Origin: Tropicimonas sp. IMCC34011
GTDB lineage: Bacteria; Pseudomonadota; Alphaproteobacteria; Rhodobacterales; Rhodobacteraceae
DNA: 64,000 nt
Assembly (NCBI RefSeq): GCF_003390865.1
Contig: NZ_QMEJ01000004.1
Span: forward strand, 186,001 to 250,000
Reading direction: 5' to 3'
Shown: piece by piece, positions 11,787 to 21,246 of the stretch
Layout of the letters: each line of letters opens with the position of its first letter
Numbering within the stretch: position 1 is the stretch's first letter
Program-made: the position numbers and the translations under genes
Notes under the pieces: generated by a model
The model's input: only the letters and a program-made list of their open reading frames with translations
The model's database searches: none
Told to the model about the DNA's origin: nothing

Positions 11787-13037
11787 ATGTGGGAGGGCAT
11801 CCTCGACAGAATGCTGCGCGGCCTGATGAAGATCGGCAGGCTCGACGTCACCTTTCCGGACGGCTCCGTTCGGCACTACGGACAGGCGCAGGCCACGGCG
11901 GACCGCATCGTCCGCGTCACGATCCATGACGAGACCCTGCCCCGCCGGATTTGCCTCAACGCCGATCTGGGCCTCGGCGAGGGATACGTGGACGGCGGCC
12001 TGACCATCGAGGATGACGACATCTACGGCCTCCTGGAACTGGCGACCGTGAACGCCGCACGCCCCGACCAGCCTGCATGGCGCGACCTGGATCTCCGGCT
12101 CCGCCGCCTTCGGCGGGGGCTTCAGCAATACGCGCCGAAGACGACGGCGCGAAAGAACGTCTCGCATCACTACGACCTGTCGGGCGAGCTCTACGATCTC
12201 TTCCTCGACGAGGATAAGCAGTATTCCTGCGCCTACTTTCGCTCTCCCGACGATACGCTGGAGGAGGCGCAGGCCCAGAAGAAGAAGCATATCGCGGAGA
12301 AACTGCGGATCGAGCCGGGGATGCGCATCCTCGACATCGGATGCGGCTGGGGCGGGATGGGTCTGACGCTGGCGCGGGACTACGGAGCGACGGTTCTCGG
12401 CGTGACCCTCTCCACCGAGCAGCAGAAGGTCGCGGCCGCCCGGGCGAAGGCGGCGGGTCTGGAGGATCGGGTGGAGTTCCGCCTGACGGACTACCGGGAG
12501 GTGACGGGGGCGTTCGACCGGATCGTCTCCGTCGGCATGTTCGAGCATGTCGGCGTGCCGCAATACGAGACCTATTTCCGCAAGGTCTACGACCTTCTGG
12601 ACACGGACGGCATAGCGCTCATCCATACGATCGGACGCACCGCGCCGCCGGGCGGCACCTCCCCCTGGATCCAGAAGTACATCTTCCCCGGCGGTTACGT
12701 CCCTGCCCTGTCCGAGGTGGCGAAGGCCGTCGAGAGCACGCCGCTCTGGACCACGGATGTCGAGATCTGGCGGCTGCATTACGCGGAAACGCTGCGACAC
12801 TGGTACGAGCGGTTCATGGCGAACGCGGACCGCGCCGAGGAACTGTATGACGCGCGTTTCGTGAGGATGTGGCGCTACTATCTGATCGCCTCGGAGCTGG
12901 GCTTCCGGGAACACCGCCAATGCGTCTTCCAGGTGCAGCTGGCGCGCAGGAAGGATGCCGTGCCGCTCACGCGGGACTACCTCTACCGCGACGATGCGCA
13001 GACGGACGTGGCCGCGATGGCGGCCGCCGCCGAATAG
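11787..13037 (+). CDS. cfa: Cyclopropane-fatty-acyl-phospholipid synthase family protein
   Basis: SAM-dependent enzyme of 416 residues that adds a methylene bridge to unsaturated acyl chains of membrane phospholipids. The SAM-binding motif LDIGCGWGG is at about residue 177-185; family blocks are NVSHHYDLSGELYDLFLD, QYSCAYF, IVSVGMFEHVG and the C-terminal ETLRHWYERF. The ATG at 11787 follows GAAGGAGA at better spacing than the GTG six bases earlier. It stands alone between a small peptide gene and carB. Rhodobacteraceae often have more than one CFA-like paralogue, so the exact lipid product is not certain. Confidence 0.9.
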   Translation: MWEGILDRMLRGLMKIGRLDVTFPDGSVRHYGQAQATADRIVRVTIHDETLPRRICLNADLGLGEGYVDGGLTIEDDDIYGLLELATVNAARPDQPAWRDLDLRLRRLRRGLQQYAPKTTARKNVSHHYDLSGELYDLFLDEDKQYSCAYFRSPDDTLEEAQAQKKKHIAEKLRIEPGMRILDIGCGWGGMGLTLARDYGATVLGVTLSTEQQKVAAARAKAAGLEDRVEFRLTDYREVTGAFDRIVSVGMFEHVGVPQYETYFRKVYDLLDTDGIALIHTIGRTAPPGGTSPWIQKYIFPGGYVPALSEVAKAVESTPLWTTDVEIWRLHYAETLRHWYERFMANADRAEELYDARFVRMWRYYLIASELGFREHRQCVFQVQLARRKDAVPLTRDYLYRDDAQTDVAAMAAAAE

Positions 13038-13168
13038 GGCGAACGGCTCCCCCGGAGCAGTCCGGACCATGAGAGGGATCGGGGCAGGACAACGCCGCCA
13101 TTGTCGCGCTGCGTTCGCCTGAACATCGCCCGGAACCGCGATCAACCGAGGTTGCGGCCCGCTATCCC

Positions 13169-13196
13169 TTGCGCCCCGGCACCCGGTCACTATAAC
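13169..13196 (+). promoter_or_regulatory. Candidate carB promoter
   Basis: TTGCGC (13169-13174) and TATAAC (13191-13196) with a 16-base spacer lie about 50 bases before carB, in the only non-coding stretch between cfa and carB. It fits the sigma-70-like pattern of alphaproteobacteria. Confidence 0.5.
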
Positions 13197-13246
13197 GCCG
13201 AACGATTTGGCCGACCCCATCCGCCGACACCATCCGGAGCCCCCGC

Positions 13247-16200
13247 ATGCCCAAACGCACCGACATCTCGTCCATCATGATCATCGGAGCGGGGCCGATC
13301 ATCATCGGTCAAGCCTGCGAGTTCGATTATTCGGGCGCCCAGGCCTGCAAGGCGCTGCGGGAGGAAGGCTATCGCGTCATCCTCGTCAACTCGAACCCCG
13401 CGACGATCATGACCGACCCCGGCCTCGCCGACGCCACCTATATCGAACCGATCACGCCGGACGTCGTGGCCAAGATCATCCGCAAGGAGCGGCCCGATGC
13501 TCTCCTGCCCACCATGGGCGGACAGACCGGACTGAACACCGCCCTCGCGCTTGCCGACATGGGCGTTCTCGAGGAATGCGGCGTCGAGCTGATCGGGGCG
13601 AACCGCGCGGCCATCGAGATGGCCGAGGACCGCGGCCTCTTCCGCGAGGCGATGGACCGGATCGGCCTCGAGAACCCCAAGGCGACCATCGCCAACACCA
13701 TGCAGCAATGCACGGACGCGCTGGAGCATGTCGGACTGCCCGCGATCATCCGCCCGGCCTACACGCTCGGCGGCACCGGCGGCGGCATCGCCTATAACCG
13801 TGACGATTACCTTCGCCTCTGCCGCTCCGGCCTCGACGCCTCCCCCGTCTCCCAGATCCTGATCGACGAGAGCCTCCTGGGGTGGAAGGAATTCGAGATG
13901 GAGGTCGTGCGGGACCGCAACGACAACGCCATCATCGTCTGCGCCATCGAGAACGTCGATCCGATGGGCGTGCATACCGGCGACAGCATCACGGTCGCGC
14001 CGGCGCTCACGCTCACGGACAAGGAATACCAGATCATGCGCTCCGCGAGCATCGCGGTCCTGCGCGAGATCGGCGTCGAAACCGGCGGCTCCAACGTGCA
14101 ATGGGCGGTGAACCCCGAGGACGGCCGCATGGTTGTGATCGAGATGAACCCGCGCGTCTCGCGCTCCTCCGCGCTCGCGTCCAAGGCGACGGGCTTCCCG
14201 ATTGCCAAGATCGCCGCGAAGCTGGCCGTGGGCTACACGCTGGACGAGCTCGACAACGACATCACCAAGGTGACGCCGGCGAGCTTCGAGCCGACCATCG
14301 ATTACGTCGTGACCAAGATCCCGCGCTTCGCGTTCGAGAAGTTTCCGGGTGCCAAGCCGGAGCTGAACACGGCGATGAAGTCCGTCGGCGAGGCGATGTC
14401 GATCGGGCGGACGATCCACGAAAGCCTGCAGAAGGCGCTGGCGTCGATGGAGACGGGCCTGACCGGGTTCGACGAGATCGCCATCCCCGGCGCGCCCGAT
14501 CACGCCGCCATCGTCAAGGCGCTGACGGAGCGGACGCCGGACCGGCTCCGGATCGCGGCGCAGGCGATGCGGCACGGCCTGACCGACGAGGACATCCAGG
14601 CCGCGACGCAGTACGATCCGTGGTTCCTTTCCCGGATCCGCGAGATCGTGGAGACCGAGGAAGCGCTGCGTGTCGATGGGCTGCCCGAGACCGAGGACGG
14701 CCTCCGGCGCCTGAAGATCATGGGCTTCACCGATGCGCGTCTCGCTACCGTCACCGGGCTCGAGGAAGCGCAGGTGCGGCGGGCGCGGCTCGACCTCGGT
14801 ATCGTCGCGGTCTTCAAGCGGATCGACACCTGCGCCGCGGAGTTCGAGGCCCAGACGCCCTACATGTATTCGACCTACGAGGAGCCCGTGATGGGCGAGG
14901 TGGAATGCGAGGCGCGCCCCTCGGATGCCAAGAAGGTCGTGATCCTCGGCGGCGGGCCGAACCGGATCGGCCAGGGCATCGAGTTCGACTATTGCTGCTG
15001 CCACGCCTGCTTCGCTCTGACCGAAGCCGGCTACGAGACCATCATGGTCAACTGCAACCCCGAGACGGTCTCCACCGACTACGACACCTCGGACCGGCTC
15101 TACTTCGAGCCGCTGACCTTCGAGCACGTGATGGAGATCCTGCGCATCGAGCAGGAGAAGGGCACGCTGCACGGCGTCATCGTCCAGTTCGGCGGGCAGA
15201 CACCGCTCAAGCTCGCGAATGCGCTCGAGGCCGAGGGCATCCCGATCCTCGGCACGACGCCCGACGCGATCGACCTGGCCGAGGACCGCGAACGCTTCCA
15301 GTCGCTCGTGGTGAAGCTGGGCCTGAAGCAGCCCAAGAACGGCATCGCTCATTCGGATGCCGAGGCGATCGACATCGCCGAGGACATCGGTTTCCCGCTT
15401 GTGATTCGCCCGTCCTACGTCCTCGGCGGACGCGCGATGGAGATCGTCCGGGACCGCAGCAGCCTGGAGCGCTATATTTCGGAGGCGGTCGTCGTGTCCG
15501 GCAAGTCCCCGGTGCTGCTGGACAGCTACCTCTCCGGCGCCACGGAGATCGACGTGGATGCGCTGTCCGACGGCAAGAACGTCCATGTCGCCGGCATCAT
15601 GCAGCACATCGAGGAGGCCGGCGTGCATTCGGGGGACAGCGCCTGTTCCCTGCCCCCCTACTCCCTCCCGGCGGACATCATCGCGACGCTCCGCGAGCAG
15701 ACCCGCGCGCTGGCGCTGGAGCTTGGCGTCGTCGGGCTGATGAATGTGCAGTACGCGGTGAAGGACGGAGAGGTCTACCTCATCGAGGTCAACCCGCGCG
15801 CGAGCCGGACGGTGCCGTTCGTCGCCAAGGCGGTGAACAGCCCGATCGCCTCCATCGCCGCGCGTCTGATGGCCGGCGAGCCGCTGACGAACTTCGATCT
15901 GGTGAATCCGGAGCTTGAGCGTTTCGCCGTCAAGGAAGCCGTCCTCCCCTTCGCGCGCTTCCCCGGAGTGGACACGCTTCTCGGGCCCGAGATGCGCTCC
16001 ACGGGCGAGGTCATGGGCTCCGACGACACGTTCCCGCGCGCCTTCCTGAAAGCCCAGATGGGCGCCGGGATCGACCTTCCGACGGAGGGGCGCGTGTTCC
16101 TCTCGATCCGGGACGAGGACAAGACGGAGCAGCTCCTCGAAACCGCCCGCACCCTGATCGAGCTCGGCCTCACCATCGTCGCCACCCGCGGCACGGCGGC

Positions 16201-16477
16201 CTTCCTTGCCGAGAACGACCTCGCTGCGGAGGTGGTCAACAAGGTGTACGAGGGCCGGCCGAACATCGTCGACGAGATGAAGGACGAGCGGATCGCGCTG
16301 GTGATGAACACCACCGAGGGGCCGCAGGCGGTGGAGGACAGCCGTTCCATCCGCTCGGTCGCCCTGCTCGACAGGATCCCCTACTACACGACGCTGGCCG
16401 GCGCGCATGCCGCCGCTCTCGCCATGAAGGCACGCGAAGAAGGCGAGCTGTCGGTCCGGTCGCTTCAGGAGGCCTGA
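13247..16477 (+). CDS. carB: Carbamoyl-phosphate synthase large subunit
   Basis: Makes carbamoyl phosphate from ammonia (delivered by CarA), bicarbonate and two ATP, feeding arginine and pyrimidine synthesis. At 1076 residues it is full length: two homologous ATP-grasp halves ([19 protein letters not shown] in the first, [13 protein letters not shown]-like in the second), the pre-ATP-grasp loops [19 protein letters not shown] near the start and [19 protein letters not shown] near the middle, and a C-terminal MGS-like allosteric domain ([12 protein letters not shown]). carA is not nearby. A long open frame on the opposite strand is a codon-bias artefact. Confidence 0.98.
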   Translation: MPKRTDISSIMIIGAGPIIIGQACEFDYSGAQACKALREEGYRVILVNSNPATIMTDPGLADATYIEPITPDVVAKIIRKERPDALLPTMGGQTGLNTALALADMGVLEECGVELIGANRAAIEMAEDRGLFREAMDRIGLENPKATIANTMQQCTDALEHVGLPAIIRPAYTLGGTGGGIAYNRDDYLRLCRSGLDASPVSQILIDESLLGWKEFEMEVVRDRNDNAIIVCAIENVDPMGVHTGDSITVAPALTLTDKEYQIMRSASIAVLREIGVETGGSNVQWAVNPEDGRMVVIEMNPRVSRSSALASKATGFPIAKIAAKLAVGYTLDELDNDITKVTPASFEPTIDYVVTKIPRFAFEKFPGAKPELNTAMKSVGEAMSIGRTIHESLQKALASMETGLTGFDEIAIPGAPDHAAIVKALTERTPDRLRIAAQAMRHGLTDEDIQAATQYDPWFLSRIREIVETEEALRVDGLPETEDGLRRLKIMGFTDARLATVTGLEEAQVRRARLDLGIVAVFKRIDTCAAEFEAQTPYMYSTYEEPVMGEVECEARPSDAKKVVILGGGPNRIGQGIEFDYCCCHACFALTEAGYETIMVNCNPETVSTDYDTSDRLYFEPLTFEHVMEILRIEQEKGTLHGVIVQFGGQTPLKLANALEAEGIPILGTTPDAIDLAEDRERFQSLVVKLGLKQPKNGIAHSDAEAIDIAEDIGFPLVIRPSYVLGGRAMEIVRDRSSLERYISEAVVVSGKSPVLLDSYLSGATEIDVDALSDGKNVHVAGIMQHIEEAGVHSGDSACSLPPYSLPADIIATLREQTRALALELGVVGLMNVQYAVKDGEVYLIEVNPRASRTVPFVAKAVNSPIASIAARLMAGEPLTNFDLVNPELERFAVKEAVLPFARFPGVDTLLGPEMRSTGEVMGSDDTFPRAFLKAQMGAGIDLPTEGRVFLSIRDEDKTEQLLETARTLIELGLTIVATRGTAAFLAENDLAAEVVNKVYEGRPNIVDEMKDERIALVMNTTEGPQAVEDSRSIRSVALLDRIPYYTTLAGAHAAALAMKAREEGELSVRSLQEA

Positions 16478-16503
16478 GGGCCGGGCGATCGGTCCGTCTC
16501 CCG

Positions 16504-16535
16504 CAAGGGCTTGCCTCGAAAGGGGCCGGCCCTTG
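16504..16535 (+). terminator. Weak hairpin after carB
   Basis: CAAGGGC (16504-16510) and GCCCTTG (16529-16535) can pair about 30 bases past the carB stop, with an 18-base loop and no T-run. A second short hairpin (AGCGGC/GCCGCT, 16544-16559) follows. The rest of the roughly 290-base gap before the next gene shows no coding signal. Confidence 0.3.
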
Positions 16536-16767
16536 CACTGGAAAGCGGCGCTGGCCGCTCGTTTCGCGCGCGTCCCGGACGGAACGTCAGGTGCCGCTCG
16601 GCCTCGACCCTTTCCGGTCCGATGTCAGATTTCGGTCGCAAACGGGAACTATTTCGGAACCCGGCGGCGGAGAGCCGAGCTAAACGAGTCCGTGACCTTC
16701 CCGTTCTTCGGGGAGCGCGGCCGCGCCTGAGGCCCTTGCGGTGACGGGGAATGAGCAGGAGACCAGC

Positions 16768-18225
16768 ATGTCCAACGAGCCGACACGATTGATCGAGACC
16801 GGCGAGACCGCCTGGCGCGTCGAACAGGCGGACAAGCTGGCGCGCATCGTCGACGGCGCCGATTACTTCCGGGCCGCGAAAGCCGCGATGCTCTCGGCGC
16901 GTCAGACCATCATGCTGATCGGCTGGGACTTCGACACGCGGGTCGAGTTCGAGCCGGAAAACGAGACGCTGGAGGGGCCGAACCAGCTCGGCGACTTTCT
17001 CGAATGGTTGCCGCAGAACCGGGACGATCTTCACATCTACATGCTCAAATGGGATCTCGGCGCCGTGCAGTCGATTGGCCGCGGCATGATGCCGATGTCG
17101 ATCCGGACCCTCGGCATGGGCGAGAACTTCACGTTCCGGCTCGATTCCCACCATCCGACCGGCGCCGCGCACCATTCGAAGATCGTGGTGATCGATGACC
17201 AGATCGCCTTCTGCGGCGGAATCGACATGACTGCCGGACGCTGGGACACCCGCGCGCATGCCGATGACGAGGAGCTCCGGAAAATGCCCGGCGGAGCGCC
17301 CGCAAAGCCCTGGCACGATGTCACCACCGCTGTCTCAGGCCCTATCGCAAAGGCCCTGGGCGATCTGGCGCGGGAGCGGTGGCAGCGGGCGACGGGAGAC
17401 GTGATCGAAACACCGGACGGCGCAGACCCGATCTGGCCGGACGGGTTGGAGCCCACGCTCACGAACGTGCCGGTCGGGATCTCCCGCACCTATCCGGATT
17501 ACGACGGGCACGAGGAGGTCCGGGAGATCGAGGCGCTCTACCTGCGCCTCATCGCCGAGGTGCAGGACACGCTCTACGTCGAGACGCAGTACCTTGCGGC
17601 ACCAAGGATCGCAGAGGCCATCGCAGAGCGTCTCCAGGAGCCGGACGGTCCGGAATTCATCATCATCCTGCCGCGCAAGTCGGAGGGGTGGCTGCGGCAG
17701 AAGGCGATGGACGGCGCACGCTTCAATCTTCTGCACATGCTCTGGGAAAAGGACGTCCATGGCCATTTCGGTGCGTTCTTCCCGGTGACCGAGGGGGGCG
17801 CGGCGATCTACGTCCATGCCAAGCTGACTGTGATGGATGACCGCCTGGCACGGGTGGGCTCCTCCAACTTCAACAACCGCTCTCTCGGCTTCGACACCGA
17901 ATGCGACCTCGCGGTCGAGGCAAGCGCCTGCCCCGATCCGGAGGCGGTACGGGCAAAGATCCGGGAGACCCGGACGGACATGCTCGCAGAGCATCTCGGC
18001 ACGTCCCACGAGACGGTGGAGGCGGCGATCACGGCGGAAGGCTCGGTCCTGAAAGCAATCGAGGCGCTCAGGGGCGCCGGCCGCACCCTCGTTCCCTTCA
18101 CGCCGGACGAGATCGCCGAGGACGACAACGGCCTTTCGGACAACGAGATGGCGGACCCGGAGCAGGCCAGCGAGACGTTCCTCGAGCGGCTGGCCGAAGG
18201 GATCGCCGATTTCGCAAAAGACTGA
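16768..18225 (+). CDS. Phospholipase D-like protein (two HKD motifs)
   Basis: A 485-residue member of the phospholipase D superfamily. Both catalytic motifs are intact: HSKIVVID near residue 135 and HAKLTVMD near 349, each followed by the expected Gly/Ser-rich segment (GGID, GSSNFNNRS). Two HKD motifs in one chain indicate a complete active site. Relatives hydrolyse or transfer phosphodiester head groups, as in phospholipase D or cardiolipin synthase; no transmembrane segment or signal peptide is visible, unlike typical cardiolipin synthases, so a soluble PLD-type activity is more likely. The ATG at 16768 follows AGGAG. It is the last backbone gene before the accessory island. Confidence 0.87.
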   Translation: MSNEPTRLIETGETAWRVEQADKLARIVDGADYFRAAKAAMLSARQTIMLIGWDFDTRVEFEPENETLEGPNQLGDFLEWLPQNRDDLHIYMLKWDLGAVQSIGRGMMPMSIRTLGMGENFTFRLDSHHPTGAAHHSKIVVIDDQIAFCGGIDMTAGRWDTRAHADDEELRKMPGGAPAKPWHDVTTAVSGPIAKALGDLARERWQRATGDVIETPDGADPIWPDGLEPTLTNVPVGISRTYPDYDGHEEVREIEALYLRLIAEVQDTLYVETQYLAAPRIAEAIAERLQEPDGPEFIIILPRKSEGWLRQKAMDGARFNLLHMLWEKDVHGHFGAFFPVTEGGAAIYVHAKLTVMDDRLARVGSSNFNNRSLGFDTECDLAVEASACPDPEAVRAKIRETRTDMLAEHLGTSHETVEAAITAEGSVLKAIEALRGAGRTLVPFTPDEIAEDDNGLSDNEMADPEQASETFLERLAEGIADFAKD

Positions 18226-18418
18226 TCGCGGATCAGGGCGGCCCTTCAGCGTATGTGTCGCACTCTTCCACCGCTCTTGTAGCCGTTCGCGAACCGGCAT
18301 GCGCGCCGCTCCATGGAGAGGAGCTCCCTTGCAGGGACTGGCGTCCGCCGGATTCCCGCCGGCAGACCGGGCTCAAATCCACTGAGACCTGTCGTTCCCC
18401 GGGGGCACCGGCGGCTGA

Positions 18419-19213
18419 CTACTTGGCGATCTGACGCTGCAGGAATTGCGGCGTATCACGCCACAGCTTGCGTCCCGTGGATGCTTCCCAAGCCTCTTCG
18501 AGATATTGAAACCTTTGTTCCAGGATCGCCCGGATACGTGGCAGATCGGCGGCCTCGAGGGCGGCCAAGGTATCGAACAGCGTCTCGATCGAGGCTTGCG
18601 GATTGCCGAGTACGGCCTCCCGCCGCACTGGTTCGATCTGCTGTGCCAGCACCTGCATGATGGTTTCCAGAAACCCGATATGGGTCGTCTGCCCCAGCGC
18701 CATGTTGAATTGCAGCGCCGCCATGGACAGAAGCTCGACCTCGTCCTCGCTCAGCTCAGCCTTGCCACGTAGTTCCTTCAGCGGCGCGAGGATCTCGTGC
18801 AGGCGGGCGTAATCGGAGGCAGTGGCCCGGTTGACCGCCAGTTCGACGATCTGCGGTTCAAGCGCTCGGCGGGAAATCAGAATCTCCACGAAGTCGTGGA
18901 TTTCGGCCGGTGCAGGCAGAAACATCTGGATATAGCTCGAAGGTGGGCGTCCGGTGACGAAGGTGCCGCCCGCCGCGCCGGCACGGGTTTCCAGAATGCC
19001 GTCCCCCTCCATCCGCTTCAGAGCCTCGCGCAGGGCGCTGCGGTTGGTGCCCAACTGGCGGGCCAGTATCTGCTCCGAGGGCAGTTTCTCTCCGACCAGC
19101 ACCTGACCGAAGAAGATGGCCTTCGCGATCACGTCCACCACGAAGTCGGCACTGCGCTTCAAGTCGATCGGCTTGAAGACGTGATGTGTGGTCTGCTCGG
19201 CGCGTTTGCCCAT
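18419..19213 (-). CDS. GntR-family (FadR/FCD) transcriptional regulator
   Basis: A 264-residue regulator with an N-terminal winged helix (GEKLPSEQILARQLGTNRSALREALKRMEGDGILETRAGAAGG in outline, about residues 40-80) and a C-terminal all-helical FCD effector domain. Such proteins usually repress catabolic genes until an organic acid binds. The Met at 19213 has a GGAGAG element. It faces away from the small-protein/SDR/aldolase genes across a 144-base divergent region, so it most likely controls them. It is the left boundary gene of the accessory island. Confidence 0.9.
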   Translation of the reverse strand: MGKRAEQTTHHVFKPIDLKRSADFVVDVIAKAIFFGQVLVGEKLPSEQILARQLGTNRSALREALKRMEGDGILETRAGAAGGTFVTGRPPSSYIQMFLPAPAEIHDFVEILISRRALEPQIVELAVNRATASDYARLHEILAPLKELRGKAELSEDEVELLSMAALQFNMALGQTTHIGFLETIMQVLAQQIEPVRREAVLGNPQASIETLFDTLAALEAADLPRIRAILEQRFQYLEEAWEASTGRKLWRDTPQFLQRQIAK

Positions 19214-19357
19214 GTCTCGGCTCTCCTGTCGGATCACGCTTAACCCAGAACTCCCGGACGACAAAGAGTTGACGGGTCGCCAAGGATGCGTTTTTCATTG
19301 CCGCAACATCCGTTATTGGACTATATTAAAACCGATAATCATTTATGGAAAACCGAA

Positions 19358-19723
19358 ATGAAACTTGAAGACCTGCTTGGCGATGGCCTGCGCGCTTTGT
19401 TCTGCATCGGGATCAACGACGATTTCTTCCGCGCGCCGCCCGAGGAAAAGAAGATCGTCGGGGCCGCTCTGAAGGCCGCCTTCGACGATCTCGAAGGGCG
19501 GTTCGGCGTCAGGGTCCTCGGCACGTTCGACGATGATCTGCTGCAATGCGGCTCCGCGCAGGGCTTCCCTTTCATCTCGTATATCCTGGCCGACATCCCC
19601 GATTTCGAGTCCGCCGTCGCCGTGACCAATTGCCTGCGGGAACCGGCCGGTGATGCGACCCTGTCGCGCTACGTGACGATCCAGAGTCGCATTGGCCATC
19701 CCCTCTTCTTCGGGGCGAAATGA
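19358..19723 (+). CDS. Small conserved protein of unknown function, copy A
   Basis: A 121-residue protein with no family recognised with confidence. Its pattern (alternating strands and helices, no signal peptide, no membrane segment) would suit a small ferredoxin-like or dimeric alpha-beta barrel fold; that is inference. It is clearly related to the protein at 28424-28798: both carry VL-T-DDDL, a following G then an aromatic strand, a PD turn, and near the C-terminus RY....R.G.P.FF. Both copies sit next to an SDR gene. The Met at 19358 is preferred (GGAAAA upstream); an in-frame ATG at 19286 is possible. Its stop overlaps the SDR start (ATGA). Confidence 0.7.
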   Translation: MKLEDLLGDGLRALFCIGINDDFFRAPPEEKKIVGAALKAAFDDLEGRFGVRVLGTFDDDLLQCGSAQGFPFISYILADIPDFESAVAVTNCLREPAGDATLSRYVTIQSRIGHPLFFGAK

Positions 19724-20462
19724 TGCAGAGCCCGGTACGCACCGCCCTGGTAACCGGCGCCGCGCAGGGGCTGGGCCGGGCGATTTCAGACGCCCTCGCC
19801 GCCGCCGGACACTCTGTCTGCTATGCCGATCTGGACGGCGACCGCGCCGCCGAGGCCGCCCGGGCCGCCCCGGACAGGCGATGGCCGTTCAGATGGATAC
19901 CACGCAGCGCGCCTCGATCCGGGCCGCGATTGCCCAGGTGCACGACCGGTTCGGAGATATCGGCGTGCTGGTCAACAATGCCGCCCGCACCGTCGCCCGC
20001 CCCTTCTTCGAGATCACCGAGGAGGAATGGGACGAGGTCATAGCGGTGAACCTGCGCGGCACCGTATTGACCGCGCAGGAGGTCATTCCGGACATGATCC
20101 GCGCCAAATGGGGGCGGGTGGTCAATCTGTCCTCGCTGGCCGGGCAGCGCGGCGGGCCGCAGGTTCAGGGCATCCACTACGCCAGCTCCAAGGCGGGGAT
20201 CATCGGCGCCACCCGGTATCTCGCGAACGAATTCGCGGATGCCGGGATCACCGTGAACTGCATCGCCCCCGGCCCGATCCTGACCGAGGCCACCGCGAAG
20301 GCTCCGCCTGACAAGCTGGCCATGGTGGCCGGATCGATCCCGGTGGGCCGCATCGGCGACGCGGCCGAGGTGGGCGCGCTGGCCCGGTATATCGTGTCGG
20401 AGGACGCCGGTTTCGTGACCGGGATGACCTTCGACATCAACGGCGGGCTGCTGATGCGATGA
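19720..20462 (+). pseudogene. Short-chain dehydrogenase/reductase broken by a frameshift
   Basis: The N-terminal part (TALVTGAAQGLGRAI cofactor loop) reads from the ATG at 19720; the rest (VLVNNAA, NLSSLAGQRGG, YASSK catalytic residues, NGGLLMR end) is in the next frame. The switch falls at a CCCC run around 19868-19872 and needs a -1 shift, equal to one lost base. Joined, the product would be about 247 residues and closely like the SDR at 28844-29590, with the same NLSSLAGQRGG block. It may be a real mutation, a sequencing error or, less likely, programmed slippage. The gene overlaps its neighbours on both sides (ATGA each), so it once formed a tight operon with them. Confidence 0.8.
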
Positions 20463-21217
20463 CCGCGCACGCACAGCCCTCCCGCGCCGCCACGTTGCGC
20501 GCCGGGCTTCGCAAGGGCGACGCTCGGCTGCGCGGGACCTTCCAGGGCCTCGCAATGGCCTCGGTCACCGAGATTCTGGCCTCCGCCGGGCCGGATTTCA
20601 TCTGCATCGACGGGGAACATGCCAGCGTCCGGGGTGAGACGCTGGCCAACCTGGCCCGTGCTGCCGATCTCCATCTCTGCCCGCTGCTGCTGCGGGTGCC
20701 GGATGGCCTGCCCCACATCATCGGTGAGGCCCTCGATGCCGGCGTGGCGGGCATCCTTGTGCCGCGCATCCCCGACATCGCAGCGGCGGCCCGTGCCGTG
20801 AGCTTTGCGCGGTTTCCACCCGATGGCATCCGCGGCGTCGGACCCGGCCGCGCCGCCGGGTATGGCTATTCCATCGGCGAGATCTTGAACGGAGAGCCCC
20901 CGCTGGTTGGGGTGCAGATCGAGACCCTGGGCGCCCTGGACAATCTGGAGGACATCCTCGCCGTTCCCGGGCTGGATTTCGTGATGATCGGCCCGGGCGA
21001 CCTTAGCGTAACCCTCGCCGCCAACCGGCCCGACCTGCCGCTCGAGCAGGCGATCGGTCGCATCCGCGAGGCCGCCCGTGCGGCCGATATGCCCTGCGGC
21101 ATCTTCACCCCGGACCGCGCCGCCAGCGAAACCGCTCTCGACTGGGCCGCCTTCGTGATCCAGGGGAGCGATGCGATGATGCTGCACGCAGCCGCAAGCC
21201 AGAGCCTACCTCGTTAG
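20459..21217 (+). CDS. HpcH/HpaI-family class II aldolase
   Basis: Metal-dependent, pyruvate-forming aldolase of 252 residues in the 4-hydroxy-2-oxoheptanedioate / 2-keto-3-deoxy-sugar-acid aldolase family. Key parts are CIDGEH with catalytic His54, the FPPDGIRGVGPGRAAGYG loop, GVQIETLGALDN (metal-binding Glu) and MIGPGDLS (metal-binding Asp). It would split a 4-hydroxy-2-oxo acid into pyruvate and an aldehyde. Its ATG overlaps the stop of the frameshifted SDR, which may supply the oxo acid. The C-terminus converges on the FAD-linked dehydrogenase gene. The natural substrate is unknown. Confidence 0.9.
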   Translation: MTAHAQPSRAATLRAGLRKGDARLRGTFQGLAMASVTEILASAGPDFICIDGEHASVRGETLANLARAADLHLCPLLLRVPDGLPHIIGEALDAGVAGILVPRIPDIAAAARAVSFARFPPDGIRGVGPGRAAGYGYSIGEILNGEPPLVGVQIETLGALDNLEDILAVPGLDFVMIGPGDLSVTLAANRPDLPLEQAIGRIREAARAADMPCGIFTPDRAASETALDWAAFVIQGSDAMMLHAAASQSLPR

Positions 21218-21246
21218 GACAGGCGCGGCAGCCTGCCGGGCCGCCC

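Noticed and set aside
13190-16408. A 1072-residue open frame opposite carB
   Set aside because: It mirrors carB exactly in extent, has no recognisable motif and is explained by GC-rich codon use leaving few stops on the other strand.
18300-18375. tRNA-like piece with GGGCTCAAATCC near the island's left edge
   Set aside because: Only a T-arm-like string is seen; no acceptor or anticodon arm pairs with it.
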